Shown here: piece by piece, positions 52,368 to 62,136 of the stretch
Numbering within the stretch: the first letter of the stretch is position 1
How the letters are laid out: each line of letters opens with the position of its first letter
Source of the DNA: Xanthomonas euvesicatoria pv. euvesicatoria
GTDB lineage: Bacteria > Pseudomonadota > Gammaproteobacteria > Xanthomonadales > Xanthomonadaceae
Length of the DNA stretch: 62,999 nt
Direction of reading: 5' to 3'
Assembly: GCF_020880415.1 (NCBI RefSeq)
Contig: NZ_JAJIUJ010000080.1
Coordinates: forward strand, 1-62,999
Program-made: the position numbers and the translations under genes
The notes under the pieces: generated by a model
What the model was told of the DNA's origin: nothing
Database searches by the model: none
The model's input: the letters and a program-made list of their open reading frames with translations, nothing else

Positions 52368-52997
52368 ATGGACAACACGCGGATCGACAATGCGGCACGC
52401 TGTGTTCAGCGCTGGACGGACGCGTTGGCGCAACTGGCAGAATCCTTGGACGCCGCACGGGTGGCGCATTGGCTTGGCCCGGTGGCAGCGTCGGGCTGGG
52501 CAGCGGCGCCCGTCCACCGTCGTATGCGGGTAATCCAGGCGTGGTCTGGATGGTCGGAATTGTCGCCGTCTGCACTCGGCCTGCATGCGAACCAACTTGC
52601 CCTGCTGATGCCCGCGCGATTGGCCAAGGTCCTGATCGCGCGGGCGTTGTTCTCGCGCGGGTTGGCGGTGCGTCGTTGTATCGAGCGCGAACGTCTGGAC
52701 TGGCTCGAACAGTGTGTGGGGCCGGCCGTGCTTGAGCATGTGCGCCAGAACGCGTCCGCCGGCCTCCCCGTGCCCCTGTTGCCTCGCGATGCCGATCAGG
52801 CGGCGTGGGTCGGCGACGGTTGGCGTCGGATGCAGGCCGATGGCGTCTGGTCCAACCCGGTTGTTGCCAAGCTGCTGGCGCTGTCCTTGCCGTTGGGCGC
52901 CGCACAGGTGGCCACCGTCGCAGCAGACGGTGCGAGCGATGCCTTCCTGACCGCGCTTCCCACCCTGATACCGGAGGCGTCATGCGTCTGTGGTTGA
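52368..52997 (+). CDS. hrpB4: HrpB4 (SctK), sorting platform accessory
   Basis: A 209-aa protein starting MDNTRIDNAARCVQRWTDAL, Trp/Ala/Leu-rich with LGLHANQLALLMPARLAKVLIAR. Gene order hrcJ-hrpB4-hrcL and its size identify it as the SctK-class protein linking HrcQ to the basal body. It overlaps hrcL by 16 bases. Sequence conservation in this family is low, so identity rests mainly on position. Confidence 0.9.
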   Translation: MDNTRIDNAARCVQRWTDALAQLAESLDAARVAHWLGPVAASGWAAAPVHRRMRVIQAWSGWSELSPSALGLHANQLALLMPARLAKVLIARALFSRGLAVRRCIERERLDWLEQCVGPAVLEHVRQNASAGLPVPLLPRDADQAAWVGDGWRRMQADGVWSNPVVAKLLALSLPLGAAQVATVAADGASDAFLTALPTLIPEASCVCG

Positions 52998-53683
52998 GGT
53001 CAACGCCCGATGCGATCGGCCTGGATTGCGATGTCATTCCGCGCGAGGCGCTGGCCTCGGTGTTGGCGCTGGACGCTGCCACTGCCGAGGTGCACGCACG
53101 CTGCGAACAGGCCCTGAGCCAGGCGCAGACACGTGCACAGACGCTGGTCGACGAGGCCCAGCAGCAGGCCGAGGCGATCCTGCACGATGCGCGCCAGAAG
53201 GCCGAGCGCAGCGCACGCCTGGGATATGCAGCCGGCCTGCGACGTCAGCTCGATGAGTGGAACGAATCGGGCCTGCGCCATGCCTTTGCCGCCGAAGCGG
53301 CCGCGCAGCGGTCACGCGAGCGTCTGGCCGAGATTGTGGCGCGCACCTGCGAGCACATCATCCTCGGACACGATCCCGCGGCGCTGTATGCGCGTGCGGC
53401 GCAGGCCCTGGAAGGTGCCCTGGACGAGGCCAAGGCCCTGCGGGTGAGCGTGTACCCCGACGCGGTGGACGCTGCGCGGCGCGCCTTCGATGCGGCCGCC
53501 ACCGAGGCGGGCTGGACCCTGCAGGTCGAGCTATGCGGCGATGCCGACCTGGCCGTGGGCGCCTGCGTGTGCGAATGGGATACGGGCGTGTTCGAGACCG
53601 ATCTGCGCGATCAGCTGAGCAGTCTGCGGCGCGTCATTCGCCGCGTGTTGGCCGCACCCCAGGAGCCGGCGGATGCTGGCTGA
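52982..53683 (+). CDS. hrcL: ATPase stator HrcL (HrpB5, SctL)
   Basis: A 233-aa FliH/SctL-family regulator of the HrcN ATPase. A long charged coiled coil (about 40-85: [40 protein letters not shown]) precedes a globular C-terminal domain that binds HrcN. It overlaps hrpB4 upstream (16 bases) and hrcN downstream (11 bases). Confidence 0.93.
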   Translation: MRLWLRSTPDAIGLDCDVIPREALASVLALDAATAEVHARCEQALSQAQTRAQTLVDEAQQQAEAILHDARQKAERSARLGYAAGLRRQLDEWNESGLRHAFAAEAAAQRSRERLAEIVARTCEHIILGHDPAALYARAAQALEGALDEAKALRVSVYPDAVDAARRAFDAAATEAGWTLQVELCGDADLAVGACVCEWDTGVFETDLRDQLSSLRRVIRRVLAAPQEPADAG

Positions 53684-55001
53684 GACGCCCCTGCTGGAGA
53701 CAACGCTCGAACGCGAACTGGCCACGCTCGCGGTCGGTCGTCGTTACGGCAAGGTGGTCGAAGTCGTCGGCACCATGCTCAAGGTGGCCGGCGTGCAGGT
53801 CAGCCTGGGCGAGGTGTGCGAGTTGCGCCAACGCGATGGCACCTTGTTGCAGCGGGCCGAAGTGGTGGGCTTCAGTCGCGATCTGGCGTTGCTGGCGCCG
53901 TTCGGGGAGCTGATCGGGTTGTCGCGCGAGACGCGCGTGATCGGATTGGGGCGCCCGTTGGCGGTGCCCGTTGGACCGGCCTTGCTGGGCCGCGTGCTCG
54001 ACGGCCTGGGCGAGCCATCGGACGGGCAAGGCGCAATCGCCTGTGACACCTGGGTGCCGATCCAGGCGCAGGCACCGGACCCGATGCGTCGGCGGCTGAT
54101 CGAACACCCCATGCCGACCGGCGTGCGGATCGTGGATGGCCTGATGACGCTGGGCGAGGGCCAGCGCATGGGCATCTTCGCTGCAGCAGGCGTCGGCAAG
54201 AGCACCTTGATGGGAATGTTCGCGCGCGGTACGCAGTGCGATGTCAATGTGATCGTGCTGATCGGCGAGCGAGGGCGCGAGGTGCGGGAGTTCATCGAGC
54301 TGATTCTCGGCGCCGATGGTCTGGCACGCAGCGTCGTGGTCTGCGCAACCTCCGATCGCTCATCGATCGAGCGCGCGAAGGCCGCCTACGTCGGCACCGC
54401 CATCGCCGAGTATTTCCGGGATCGGGGCCTGCGCGTGCTGCTGATGATGGACTCGCTGACGCGCTTTGCCCGCGCGCAACGCGAGATCGGTCTGGCCGCC
54501 GGCGAGCCGCCCACACGCCGCGGCTTTCCGCCATCGGTGTTCGCCGAGTTGCCGCGCCTGCTCGAACGCGCGGGCATGGGCGAGAGCGGGTCGATCACCG
54601 CGTTCTACACCGTGCTGGCCGAGGACGATACCGGCAGCGATCCGATTGCCGAGGAAGTGCGCGGCATCCTCGATGGGCACCTGATTCTCTCTCGCGAGAT
54701 CGCGGCCAAGAACCAGTACCCGGCAATCGACGTGCTGGCCAGCCTGAGCCGGGTGATGAGCCAGATCGTCCCGTACGACCACTCCCAGGCCGCTGGCCGG
54801 TTGCGGCGCCTGCTCGCCAAGTACAACGAGGTGGAAACCCTGGTGCAGGTGGGCGAATACCGTCAGGGAAGCGATGCCGTTGCCGACGAAGCGATCGACA
54901 GGATCGATGCGATCCGCGACTTTCTCAGCCAACCGACCGACCAGCTCAGTGCCTACGAAAATACGCTGGAACTGCTGACCAGCGTGACCGACGATGCGTG
55001 A
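53673..55001 (+). CDS. hrcN: T3S ATPase HrcN (SctN)
   Basis: A 442-aa F1-beta-like ATPase that unfolds and strips chaperones from substrates at the export gate. Walker A is AAAGVGKST (Lys176), Walker B is in [20 protein letters not shown], and the Arg-finger region is [15 protein letters not shown]. Other T3S ATPase features are [16 protein letters not shown] and [16 protein letters not shown]. The start overlaps hrcL. Confidence 0.97.
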   Translation: MLAETPLLETTLERELATLAVGRRYGKVVEVVGTMLKVAGVQVSLGEVCELRQRDGTLLQRAEVVGFSRDLALLAPFGELIGLSRETRVIGLGRPLAVPVGPALLGRVLDGLGEPSDGQGAIACDTWVPIQAQAPDPMRRRLIEHPMPTGVRIVDGLMTLGEGQRMGIFAAAGVGKSTLMGMFARGTQCDVNVIVLIGERGREVREFIELILGADGLARSVVVCATSDRSSIERAKAAYVGTAIAEYFRDRGLRVLLMMDSLTRFARAQREIGLAAGEPPTRRGFPPSVFAELPRLLERAGMGESGSITAFYTVLAEDDTGSDPIAEEVRGILDGHLILSREIAAKNQYPAIDVLASLSRVMSQIVPYDHSQAAGRLRRLLAKYNEVETLVQVGEYRQGSDAVADEAIDRIDAIRDFLSQPTDQLSAYENTLELLTSVTDDA

Positions 55002-55503
55002 GCCTGCCTACACCTGGTCGGTGCTGCACCAGCTCAAGGCACGCCGCTGCGAGCGCATGCAGGAACGCCTGAGTGACTGCAGGCGTGCGTTGGAACACTG
55101 CGACCGCGAACTTGCCAGGTGCAGACAGGAAGCAGAGGCCTGCACCACGCGCTTGGCCAACTGCGATGCAGCACTGATGGACAAAACCGGCGTGGGGGGT
55201 TCGATCGATATCGATACGATCCTGCAGCACGAACGCTTCCGCACCGTGCTGGTCGAGACCTGTCGTGCTGCCGAGCAGGCGCGGGCAGCGGCGGATCAGT
55301 CATTGCATAGTGCCCGCGATGAGCTCGCGTCCGTGCAGCAGGCACTGAGCAAGCTGCAGGCACAGGCGCAGGTATACGCAGACAAGGCCGCCAGTGCGCG
55401 CCGCGCCAGACAGGCGCAACGCGACGCAGCGGAGGAAGAAGACGCGATCGAGGCACTGGTCGGGCTGCGTTCGCACCGCGCCGCACATGGGGGCGCCCGA
55501 TGA
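54994..55503 (+). CDS. hrpB7: HrpB7 (SctO), T3S stalk protein
   Basis: A 169-aa, mostly coiled-coil protein ([40 protein letters not shown]), the FliJ/YscO-like stalk inserted in the HrcN hexamer. The family is defined mainly by coiled coil and position. It overlaps hrcN by 8 bases and hrcT by 4. Confidence 0.9.
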   Translation: MREPAYTWSVLHQLKARRCERMQERLSDCRRALEHCDRELARCRQEAEACTTRLANCDAALMDKTGVGGSIDIDTILQHERFRTVLVETCRAAEQARAAADQSLHSARDELASVQQALSKLQAQAQVYADKAASARRARQAQRDAAEEEDAIEALVGLRSHRAAHGGAR

Positions 55504-56330
55504 ACGACGCCACCGAAGCCTTGCTGGCCATTTCCTCGCAGGGCGTGTCGTTGTTGACCCTGCTGGCACTGTGCGGGGTGCGCGTGTTCGTGATGTTCAT
55601 CGTGCTACCGGCAACGGCGCAGGACAGTCTTCCCGGAATTGCGCGCAATGGCGTCATCTACGTCCTGAGCTCGTTCATCGCCTATGGGCAGCCGGCCGAT
55701 GCGCTGGCGAAGATCCAGACGGCCGGCCTGGTCGGGGTGGTGTTCAAGGAGGCGTTCGTCGGTCTGCTGATCGGGTTTGCCGCATCGACGGTGTTCTGGA
55801 TCGCCGAGAGCGTTGGCCTGCTGATCGACGACCTTGCCGGTTACAACAATGTGCAGATGACCAACCCGCTCAGCGGCCAGCAAAGCACGCCGGTGTCCAC
55901 GGTGCTGCTGCAACTGGCCATCGTTTCGTTCTACGCATTGGGCGGCATGCTGATGTTGCTCGGCGCGTTGTTCGAATCGTTTCGCTGGTGGCCGCTGACC
56001 CAGCTTGGGCCGAACATGGGGGCGGTTGCCGAATCGTTCGTGATCCAGCAATCCGACAGCATGATGGCCGCCGTCGTCAAACTGTCCGCACCGGTGATGC
56101 TGGTGCTTGTGCTGGTGGATCTTGCGATCGGCCTGGTGGCGCGAGCGGCCGATAAACTCGAACCGTCGAACTTGAGTCAGCCAATCCGTGGGGTGCTGGC
56201 GTTGTTGCTGCTCGCCTTGCTGACCAGCGTCTTCATCGCGCAATTCGGCGAAGCACTCGGTTTCCTGCATTTCCAGCAGCAATTGCACGATGCTGCCAAC
56301 CTGTCTGGCAAGGGAGGCGCGACGCACTGA
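55500..56330 (+). CDS. hrcT: Export apparatus protein HrcT (SctT)
   Basis: A 276-aa FliR/SctT-family inner-membrane protein with about six hydrophobic segments (LLTLLALCGVRVFVMFIVLP; GVVFKEAFVGLLIGFAAS; LAIVSFYALGGMLMLLGALF; GVLALLLLALLTSVFIAQFG). The motif EAFVGLLIGF is typical. It completes the R5S4T1 gate with HrcR and HrcS. Confidence 0.95.
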   Translation: MNDATEALLAISSQGVSLLTLLALCGVRVFVMFIVLPATAQDSLPGIARNGVIYVLSSFIAYGQPADALAKIQTAGLVGVVFKEAFVGLLIGFAASTVFWIAESVGLLIDDLAGYNNVQMTNPLSGQQSTPVSTVLLQLAIVSFYALGGMLMLLGALFESFRWWPLTQLGPNMGAVAESFVIQQSDSMMAAVVKLSAPVMLVLVLVDLAIGLVARAADKLEPSNLSQPIRGVLALLLLALLTSVFIAQFGEALGFLHFQQQLHDAANLSGKGGATH

Positions 56331-56411
56331 TCTTTATTGAGACATTCCCGGCTTTGCACTTCCTACACTGGTCGCTATCGACTTTTTCACTTGCCTAGCA
56401 GAGGGAACGCC

Positions 56412-58235
56412 ATGGCTCCTGCCTGTACCACCGCCCACCGCCGACGTGCTCCATTGGCCGCCGTACTGATGCTCAGCCTGCTGCCGCTGTTGTCGCCACA
56501 TGCCGACGCCGCCCAGGTCCCGTGGCATTCGCGCACGTTCAAATACGTCGCCGACAACAAGGATCTCAAAGAAGTGCTGCGTGATTTGTCCGCCAGCCAG
56601 TCCATCGCCACCTGGATCTCGCCAGAGGTGACCGGCACCCTGAGCGGCAAATTCGAAACCTCCCCGCAGGAATTCCTCGACGATCTGGCGGCCACCTACG
56701 GCTTTGTCTGGTACTACGACGGTGCCGTGCTCAGGATCTGGGGTGCGAACGAATCCAAGAGCGCGACCTTGAGCCTGGGGACTGCATCGACGAAGTCACT
56801 GCGCGACGCACTTGCACGCATGCGCCTGGACGATCCGCGCTTCCCGGTGCGTTACGACGAGGCCGCGCATGTGGCGGTGGTCTCCGGGCCGCCAGGGTAT
56901 GTGGATACCGTTTCGGCGATTGCCAAGCAGGTCGAGCAGGGCGCGCGTCAGCGCGATGCCACCGAAGTGCAGGTGTTTCAGTTGCATTATGCGCAAGCGG
57001 CCGACCACACGACGCGCATCGGCGGCCAGGATGTGCAGATTCCCGGCATGGCCAGTCTGTTGCGCAGCATGTACGGTGCACGCGGCGCACCGGTCGCGGC
57101 GATACCCGGGCCTGGCGCCAACTTTGGGCGGGTACAGCCGATCGGCGGTGGGTCCTCCAACACATTCGGCAATGCCGCACAGGGTCAAGGTGGCGGAGCC
57201 AGCGGCATCCTCGGGCTGCCTTCGTCCTGGTTCGGGGGCGCATCGTCGTCCGATCGCGTGCCGGTCAGCCCGCCGTTGCCCGGCAGCGGAGCCGCCGCGG
57301 CTGCGGGGTCGCCGGCCAGCGTATGGCCGGAACTTAGCAAGGGGCGGCGCGATGAATCCAATCCGATCGACGCCGGTGGTGGCGCAGAGCTGGCCTCCGA
57401 TGCGCCGGTGATCGAAGCCGACCCGCGCACCAACGCCATCCTGATCCGCGATCGACCGGAGCGGATGCAGAGCTACGGCACCCTGATCCAACAGCTGGAC
57501 AACCGGCCCAAGTTGCTGCAGATCGATGCCACCATCATCGAGATCCGCGATGGTGCCATGCAGGATCTCGGTGTCGATTGGCGCTTCCACAGCCAGCACA
57601 CGGACATACAGACCGGCGACGGCCGTGGCGGTCAGTTGGGTTTCAACGGCGCATTGAGCGGCGCTGCCACCGATGGCGCGACCACGCCGGTGGGCGGCAC
57701 CTTGACGGCCGTGTTGGGAGATGCGGGGCGCTACCTGATGACGCGCGTGTCGGCGTTGGAGACGACGAACAAGGCAAAGATCGTGTCTTCGCCCCAGGTT
57801 GCGACGTTGGACAACGTCGAAGCGGTCATGGACCACAAGCAACAGGCATTCGTCCGGGTGAGCGGATACGCATCGGCCGATCTTTATAACCTCTCCGCCG
57901 GGGTGTCGTTGCGGGTATTGCCCAGCGTGGTGCCGGGCTCGCCGAACGGTCAGATGCGTTTGGATGTGCGTATCGAGGATGGCCAGCTCGGATCCAACAC
58001 CGTGGACGGCATTCCGGTCATTACCTCCAGCGAGATCACGACCCAGGCGTTCGTCAATGAAGGCCAAAGCCTGCTGATTGCAGGATACGCCTACGATGCC
58101 GACGAGACCGATCTGAATGCGATACCGGGCCTGTCGAAGATTCCGTTGGTCGGTAATCTGTTCAAGCACCGCCAAAAAAGCGGGACCCGCATGCAACGGC
58201 TGTTTCTGCTGACCCCGCATGTGGTGTCGCCCTGA
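56412..58235 (+). CDS. hrcC: Outer-membrane secretin HrcC (SctC)
   Basis: A 607-aa secretin, the reported HrcC length. A signal peptide (LAAVLMLSLLPLLSPHADAA) is followed by N-domains (FKYVADNKDLKEVLRDLSAS). A Gly/Ser-rich linker (about 230-330) comes next, then the secretin core with VLGDAGRYLMTRVSALET, KAKIVSSPQVATLDN and ending VPLVGNLFKHRQKSG-type sequence (IPLVGNLFKH) and RLFLLTPHVV. GAGGGA before ATG at 56412 supports the start. It lies 81 bp after hrcT, and I see no PIP box in this short gap. Confidence 0.97.
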   Translation: MAPACTTAHRRRAPLAAVLMLSLLPLLSPHADAAQVPWHSRTFKYVADNKDLKEVLRDLSASQSIATWISPEVTGTLSGKFETSPQEFLDDLAATYGFVWYYDGAVLRIWGANESKSATLSLGTASTKSLRDALARMRLDDPRFPVRYDEAAHVAVVSGPPGYVDTVSAIAKQVEQGARQRDATEVQVFQLHYAQAADHTTRIGGQDVQIPGMASLLRSMYGARGAPVAAIPGPGANFGRVQPIGGGSSNTFGNAAQGQGGGASGILGLPSSWFGGASSSDRVPVSPPLPGSGAAAAAGSPASVWPELSKGRRDESNPIDAGGGAELASDAPVIEADPRTNAILIRDRPERMQSYGTLIQQLDNRPKLLQIDATIIEIRDGAMQDLGVDWRFHSQHTDIQTGDGRGGQLGFNGALSGAATDGATTPVGGTLTAVLGDAGRYLMTRVSALETTNKAKIVSSPQVATLDNVEAVMDHKQQAFVRVSGYASADLYNLSAGVSLRVLPSVVPGSPNGQMRLDVRIEDGQLGSNTVDGIPVITSSEITTQAFVNEGQSLLIAGYAYDADETDLNAIPGLSKIPLVGNLFKHRQKSGTRMQRLFLLTPHVVSP

Positions 58236-58435
58236 TGGTTCGCGAAAAGCCATCGCTAGGCGATGGGGGGGGGCTGCAATTGTCTGACAATCGTTGCATG
58301 CCATCGGCCGGATATTGCCGGATATTGCCGGGATTGTTTGGGCAATCATCAGGCTGGTCAAGTGCTTGGTGCGGATGTGTATCGACTCAGCGCGCCTGAG
58401 ACCGCCGCCTGGATGATCATCGGGTGGCTGAGGCT

Positions 58436-58443
58436 TCGCCTGT
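58436..58443 (+). repeat. Left copy of 8-bp target-site duplication TCGCCTGT
   Basis: Identical to 59515-59522. The pair brackets the IS1595-type element and shows where it inserted. Confidence 0.9.
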
Positions 58444-59514
58444 CCTGATTAGCCCTGACCCTCAGCCATGGAAATTGCTGGCAGCATGCAGGACCGGCTC
58501 CGGGCAGGGCTTGCAACGCATCATCGCCGTGGCAAGTCGTGGCAGCATCTCGCGCAGACGGAAGCGGCGGTTGAAGCGATAGGCCGCTTCGGCCAGATAC
58601 CGTCTTGCATATTTGCCTTGCGCGATGGCGTGGTAGACGCCGCTGATGGCACGTTTGAGGTTGCCAAGCACCACATTGACCCACCTGGCACCGGCGGCCT
58701 CTGTGGCTGCGCGTCCGCCGTCGGTGTCCAGTGTGGTGTGTGCATGGCCGGCCTCTTCCAGGCGGCGGAAACAGGCCAATCCGTCGGTGTAGGCCTCGCA
58801 TTCTGGCGCCAGGCGACGGGCGATCCAGTCCGTGAGCGCGACATTGTCGAAGCTGCGCACCGGCTCGATCACCACAAAGCTCGGCGCGGTGAGGCTGGTA
58901 TCGGTCTGCACCGCAATCAGGAACGGTTGCTTGTTCTCCGAGCCGCGCCCAGCCTTGCCACCGTTGCGCTCCCCTCCCAGGTAGGCATCGTCGATCTGCA
59001 CGAACCCGGACAGTCGACGCATGGCTTCGCGCTCGGCCATGACCTGCATGATCTGCGCTTCATCCGCCAGGCGGTCTTGTAGTTGACGCCCAGGTGACGC
59101 ATCAGCTCCAGCACAGCCATGTTGGCTTTGTTCGAGGTCAACAGGTGCAACGCCAGCATCCAGGCGCGCAGTGGCAGCTTGGTGCCCTGGAACATCGTGC
59201 CTGCGATCAGGCTGGTCTGGTGCCGGCACGAGCTGCACTGGTAGTAGACGACGCCACCCCGCTTGAAGCGCGAGCGCTCGCGCCCGGCGCAGCACGGACA
59301 ACGACATCCATGTGGGCACCGCCATCTGTACAAAGAGCGGTAACACTTGGCCTTGGTGCCGTAGGACGCAAAGAACTCAGGCAGCGACAATCCAGCCTGG
59401 AACTGCACAGTATTAATGCTCATCTCGCCACCTCGTTGACTTTAGGTGACGACACCATCAACCCCGCCTGGCGCAGATCCTGCGACTGCTGGCTGAAGGT
59501 CGGGGCTAATCAGG
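58444..59514 (-). mobile_element. IS1595-family insertion sequence (1071 bp)
   Basis: Terminal inverted repeats of 24 bp (58444-58467 and 59491-59514) differ at only two positions. The left copy begins CCTGATTAGCCCTGACC. An 8-bp direct repeat TCGCCTGT flanks the element, as usual for IS1595. The internal transposase on the minus strand is frameshifted, so this copy is probably immobile unless complemented. It separates hrcC from xopD. Confidence 0.92.
58462..59423 (-). pseudogene. IS1595-family (ISXO2-like) transposase, frameshifted
   Basis: The N-terminal frame (MSINTVQFQAGLSLPEFFAS...) has a zinc-ribbon (CPHGCRCPCC, CSSCRHQTSLIAGTMF) and the segment HLGVNYKTAWRMK typical of IS1595 transposases. 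It then shifts near 59057. The catalytic DDE-like part continues in another frame as QIMQVMAEREAMRRLSGF, QIDDAYLGGE and LAEAAYRFNRRF to 58462. One base appears lost after the AAGCGCA stretch. A single uninterrupted frame of about 320 aa is normal for the family. Confidence 0.88.
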
Positions 59515-59522
59515 TCGCCTGT
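59515..59522 (+). repeat. Right copy of target-site duplication TCGCCTGT
   Basis: Matches 58436-58443 exactly. Removing the IS and one copy restores a continuous hrcC-xopD spacer. Confidence 0.9.
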
Positions 59523-59726
59523 TGGGAAGGTGCCGGTCACTCCGTATGCCTTCGTCGTCCCAGCCAGCACTTCAGTGAACGACCGCGAAACCGAGCGATT
59601 CTCGCCAGAACCCGACACGGGAAGATCGCTTCAGAGGAAGCTTGTTCGTCTCCGATGTTTAATTACATCGTGGATGTCTAGTAAATTATCAATACCATTG
59701 CTTACAATTCTTTGAACTTTAAAATA

Positions 59727-61997
59727 ATGGACAGGATATTTAATTTCGACTATAAAAAATATCGCGAAATGACGGAAGCGGCGGATGATTACCGCAATTC
59801 TCCGCCTCATGAAGAACAACGGGAAAACCACGGCGCGGGTTATAACATGCATCCGTTGCTTGAATCTCTCCCACGAAGAAATCCTACGCAAGTGCATGCC
59901 GATGGCTCGGTTCATCAGATGCGTGCGGCCGCGCCGACCTCCAGAACCCATAGGGATTACTTAAAAATATTAGAACTAATAAGCGCCTATGGCGATGGCA
60001 AAGGTATTCCCGAGCTACAAAGAAGCTTTCCAAGCTTTGCTGCCTTTTTGATGGACAGTGGCTTGTCGCATGTAAATGGCAGGCAGATGCTTCAGGAACT
60101 GAATGAAGATCAACGCGACCAAGTCATACATCAAATAATAAGACGAATTGAGTATTGTGCGGATCCTGAATATCGAGAAGTTGCGCTGAGCCGACTGGAG
60201 TCGGATTGCAGTGGAAAAATTACGCTAAGTCAACGGACTTTGGATCGCATTGACAAAGCCAAAGCCAAAGCCGAAGCCGAAGCCGAAGCCAAAGCCAAAG
60301 CCAAAGCCGAAGCCAAAGCCAGAGTCGAAGCCGGAGCCCAATGCAAGATCAACGAAATTATGGAATATATACCAAGATATGAAGCATTAGAGAAAGTGCC
60401 AGTGCGTGTGAGATTCCATGCTTACCTGCGTGGTGATGGCTCATTCGGCCCAGGGCTACCTGGCATCCTTCGATACATGACCCCAGATCAGAAGAAAAGA
60501 TTGTATCTAGCAAGTGAGAGACGCAAACTGGCCTTGGCCGCTCCAAAAAGCAAGCCCACTCCAAAAAGCAAGCCTCTAAAAGGCGTATTCCGGACCCTCC
60601 ATCAAAAACCAAATTTGCTTCTTGAGATTTCGAGCAAATTCAGCAATAGAGCGTACAGCATCAATGATTCAAGCAGCGGATATTTATCACAAGCAGACCT
60701 GGAAGAAATGGTCGACGAGGAAACCGGCGAACTGACTCGTCTGGGTGAAGCAGTGATTTCAGGAGCATCCCAAGGCATCCAGACGGCAATTCGAGCCAAC
60801 TTCAGAATGCGTTATCAACAACCGGATCTGCCTCCATACAGTCCCCCTCAGGCCTTCCATCGGCCAGAAGAAACGTGGAATCCCCATACTCCGGCGGGTT
60901 CTTCCTATTCGTCCCTGTTCCCGCCCACCCCTTCTGGCGGTTGGCCGCAGAACGCATCAGGTGAGTGGCATCCCGATACTCCGGCGGGTTATTCCCATCG
61001 TGCATGGCCAGCCCAGCCCGAAGCGTCGAGTTCCACCTTCGATGATCTTGAGTCCTTGGACTATAGGCAGAACTATGGTTATCGCGAATTCGACCTTAAC
61101 ACCCCCCAGGAAATCGAGCAGCCAGGGTGGTGGCAGCAAGCCACGCCCGCCCAAAGCACGGACTCGACCTTCGATGGCCTCTCCTCCATGAGCCATTACG
61201 GTAGCGAATTCGACCTCAACATCCCCCAGCAAGAAGAGTACCCTAATAACCATGGCACGCAGACCCCCATGGGATATTCGGCCATGACTCCTGAAAGGAT
61301 CGATGTGGACAATCTGCCGTCGCCCCAGGACGTCGCAGACCCCGAACTTCCTCCAGTGAGGGCCACTTCGTGGCTGCTGGATGGACATTTGCGCGCCTAC
61401 ACCGATGACCTAGCTCGCCGATTGCGAGGGGAGCCCAACGCCCATTTACTCCACTTTGCCGACTCGCAGGTAGTGACCATGCTGAGCTCCGCAGATCCAG
61501 ACCAACAGGCCCGCGCACAGCGCCTTCTTGCCGGAGACGACATCCCACCTATCGTGTTCCTGCCGATCAATCAGCCCAACGCTCATTGGTCATTGCTCGT
61601 CGTCGACCGGCGTAACAAGGACGCTGTTGCGGCCTACCACTATGATTCCATGGCACAGAAGGACCCACAGCAACGCTACCTTGCTGATATGGCGGCCTAT
61701 CACCTTGGCCTTGATTATCAACAAACTCATGAAATGCCCATCGCGATACAGTCGGACGGTTATTCCTGCGGCGATCATGTGCTGACCGGGATAGAGGTGT
61801 TGGCCCACAGGGTACTCGACGGCACCTTCGACTACGCAGGCGGCAGGGACCTGACTGATATCGAACCAGACCGCGGCCTCATCAGGGATCGTCTTGCCCA
61901 AGCGGAGCAAGCTCCAGCAGAAAGCAGCATCAGGCAAGTTCCCGCACGATCCAACGAACAGAAGAAAAAGAAAAGCAAGTGGTGGAAAAAGTTCTAG
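59727..61997 (+). CDS. xopD: Type III effector XopD, SUMO protease and transcription repressor
   Basis: Effector acting in the plant nucleus, 756 aa from ATG 59727 (an in-frame TTG at 59712 would give 761, near the reported 760). The N-terminal half is AT-rich and includes an AK/AE repeat. Two EAR-type repression motifs, FDLNTP (about 455) and FDLNIP (about 495), lie in the middle. The C-terminal C48 (Ulp1-like) protease has His620 (HWSLLVVD), Asp640 (YHYDSM) and Cys681 (DGYSCGDHV). A Lys-rich tail (EQKKKKSKWWKKF) closes it. No perfect PIP box is seen upstream. Confidence 0.95.
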   Translation: MDRIFNFDYKKYREMTEAADDYRNSPPHEEQRENHGAGYNMHPLLESLPRRNPTQVHADGSVHQMRAAAPTSRTHRDYLKILELISAYGDGKGIPELQRSFPSFAAFLMDSGLSHVNGRQMLQELNEDQRDQVIHQIIRRIEYCADPEYREVALSRLESDCSGKITLSQRTLDRIDKAKAKAEAEAEAKAKAKAEAKARVEAGAQCKINEIMEYIPRYEALEKVPVRVRFHAYLRGDGSFGPGLPGILRYMTPDQKKRLYLASERRKLALAAPKSKPTPKSKPLKGVFRTLHQKPNLLLEISSKFSNRAYSINDSSSGYLSQADLEEMVDEETGELTRLGEAVISGASQGIQTAIRANFRMRYQQPDLPPYSPPQAFHRPEETWNPHTPAGSSYSSLFPPTPSGGWPQNASGEWHPDTPAGYSHRAWPAQPEASSSTFDDLESLDYRQNYGYREFDLNTPQEIEQPGWWQQATPAQSTDSTFDGLSSMSHYGSEFDLNIPQQEEYPNNHGTQTPMGYSAMTPERIDVDNLPSPQDVADPELPPVRATSWLLDGHLRAYTDDLARRLRGEPNAHLLHFADSQVVTMLSSADPDQQARAQRLLAGDDIPPIVFLPINQPNAHWSLLVVDRRNKDAVAAYHYDSMAQKDPQQRYLADMAAYHLGLDYQQTHEMPIAIQSDGYSCGDHVLTGIEVLAHRVLDGTFDYAGGRDLTDIEPDRGLIRDRLAQAEQAPAESSIRQVPARSNEQKKKKSKWWKKF
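60255..60320 (+). repeat. Eleven in-frame RAAGCC hexamers in xopD
   Basis: Eleven consecutive 6-bp units (AAAGCC or GAAGCC) encode alternating Lys-Ala and Glu-Ala. Each copy gained or lost would change XopD by two residues without a frameshift. Confidence 0.9.
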
Positions 61998-62136
61998 CAG
62001 TTCGACCATCAGCGGTAAAGTAGGGTTGGCAGGATTAGGGAAGGTCTGATCAACTGACCCACCCCCGAAAAACCGTGCCGACGTAAAGTAGAGACTTCGC
62101 CCCGCATGGGCCCCGTGGATCACGAGGAATCAGGCG

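Noticed and set aside
58265..58273. G9 homopolymer after hrcC as a phase-variation switch
   Set aside because: It is outside any coding sequence and not placed between promoter elements that I can identify.
59523..59711. TTCGT-N15-TTCAG upstream of xopD as a PIP box
   Set aside because: The second half-site breaks the conserved TTCG core; too weak to annotate.
60255..60320. Hexamer array considered as a CRISPR-like or regulatory repeat
   Set aside because: Units are 6 bp without spacers and codon-aligned within xopD; it is a coding microsatellite. No CRISPR array was seen anywhere in the window.
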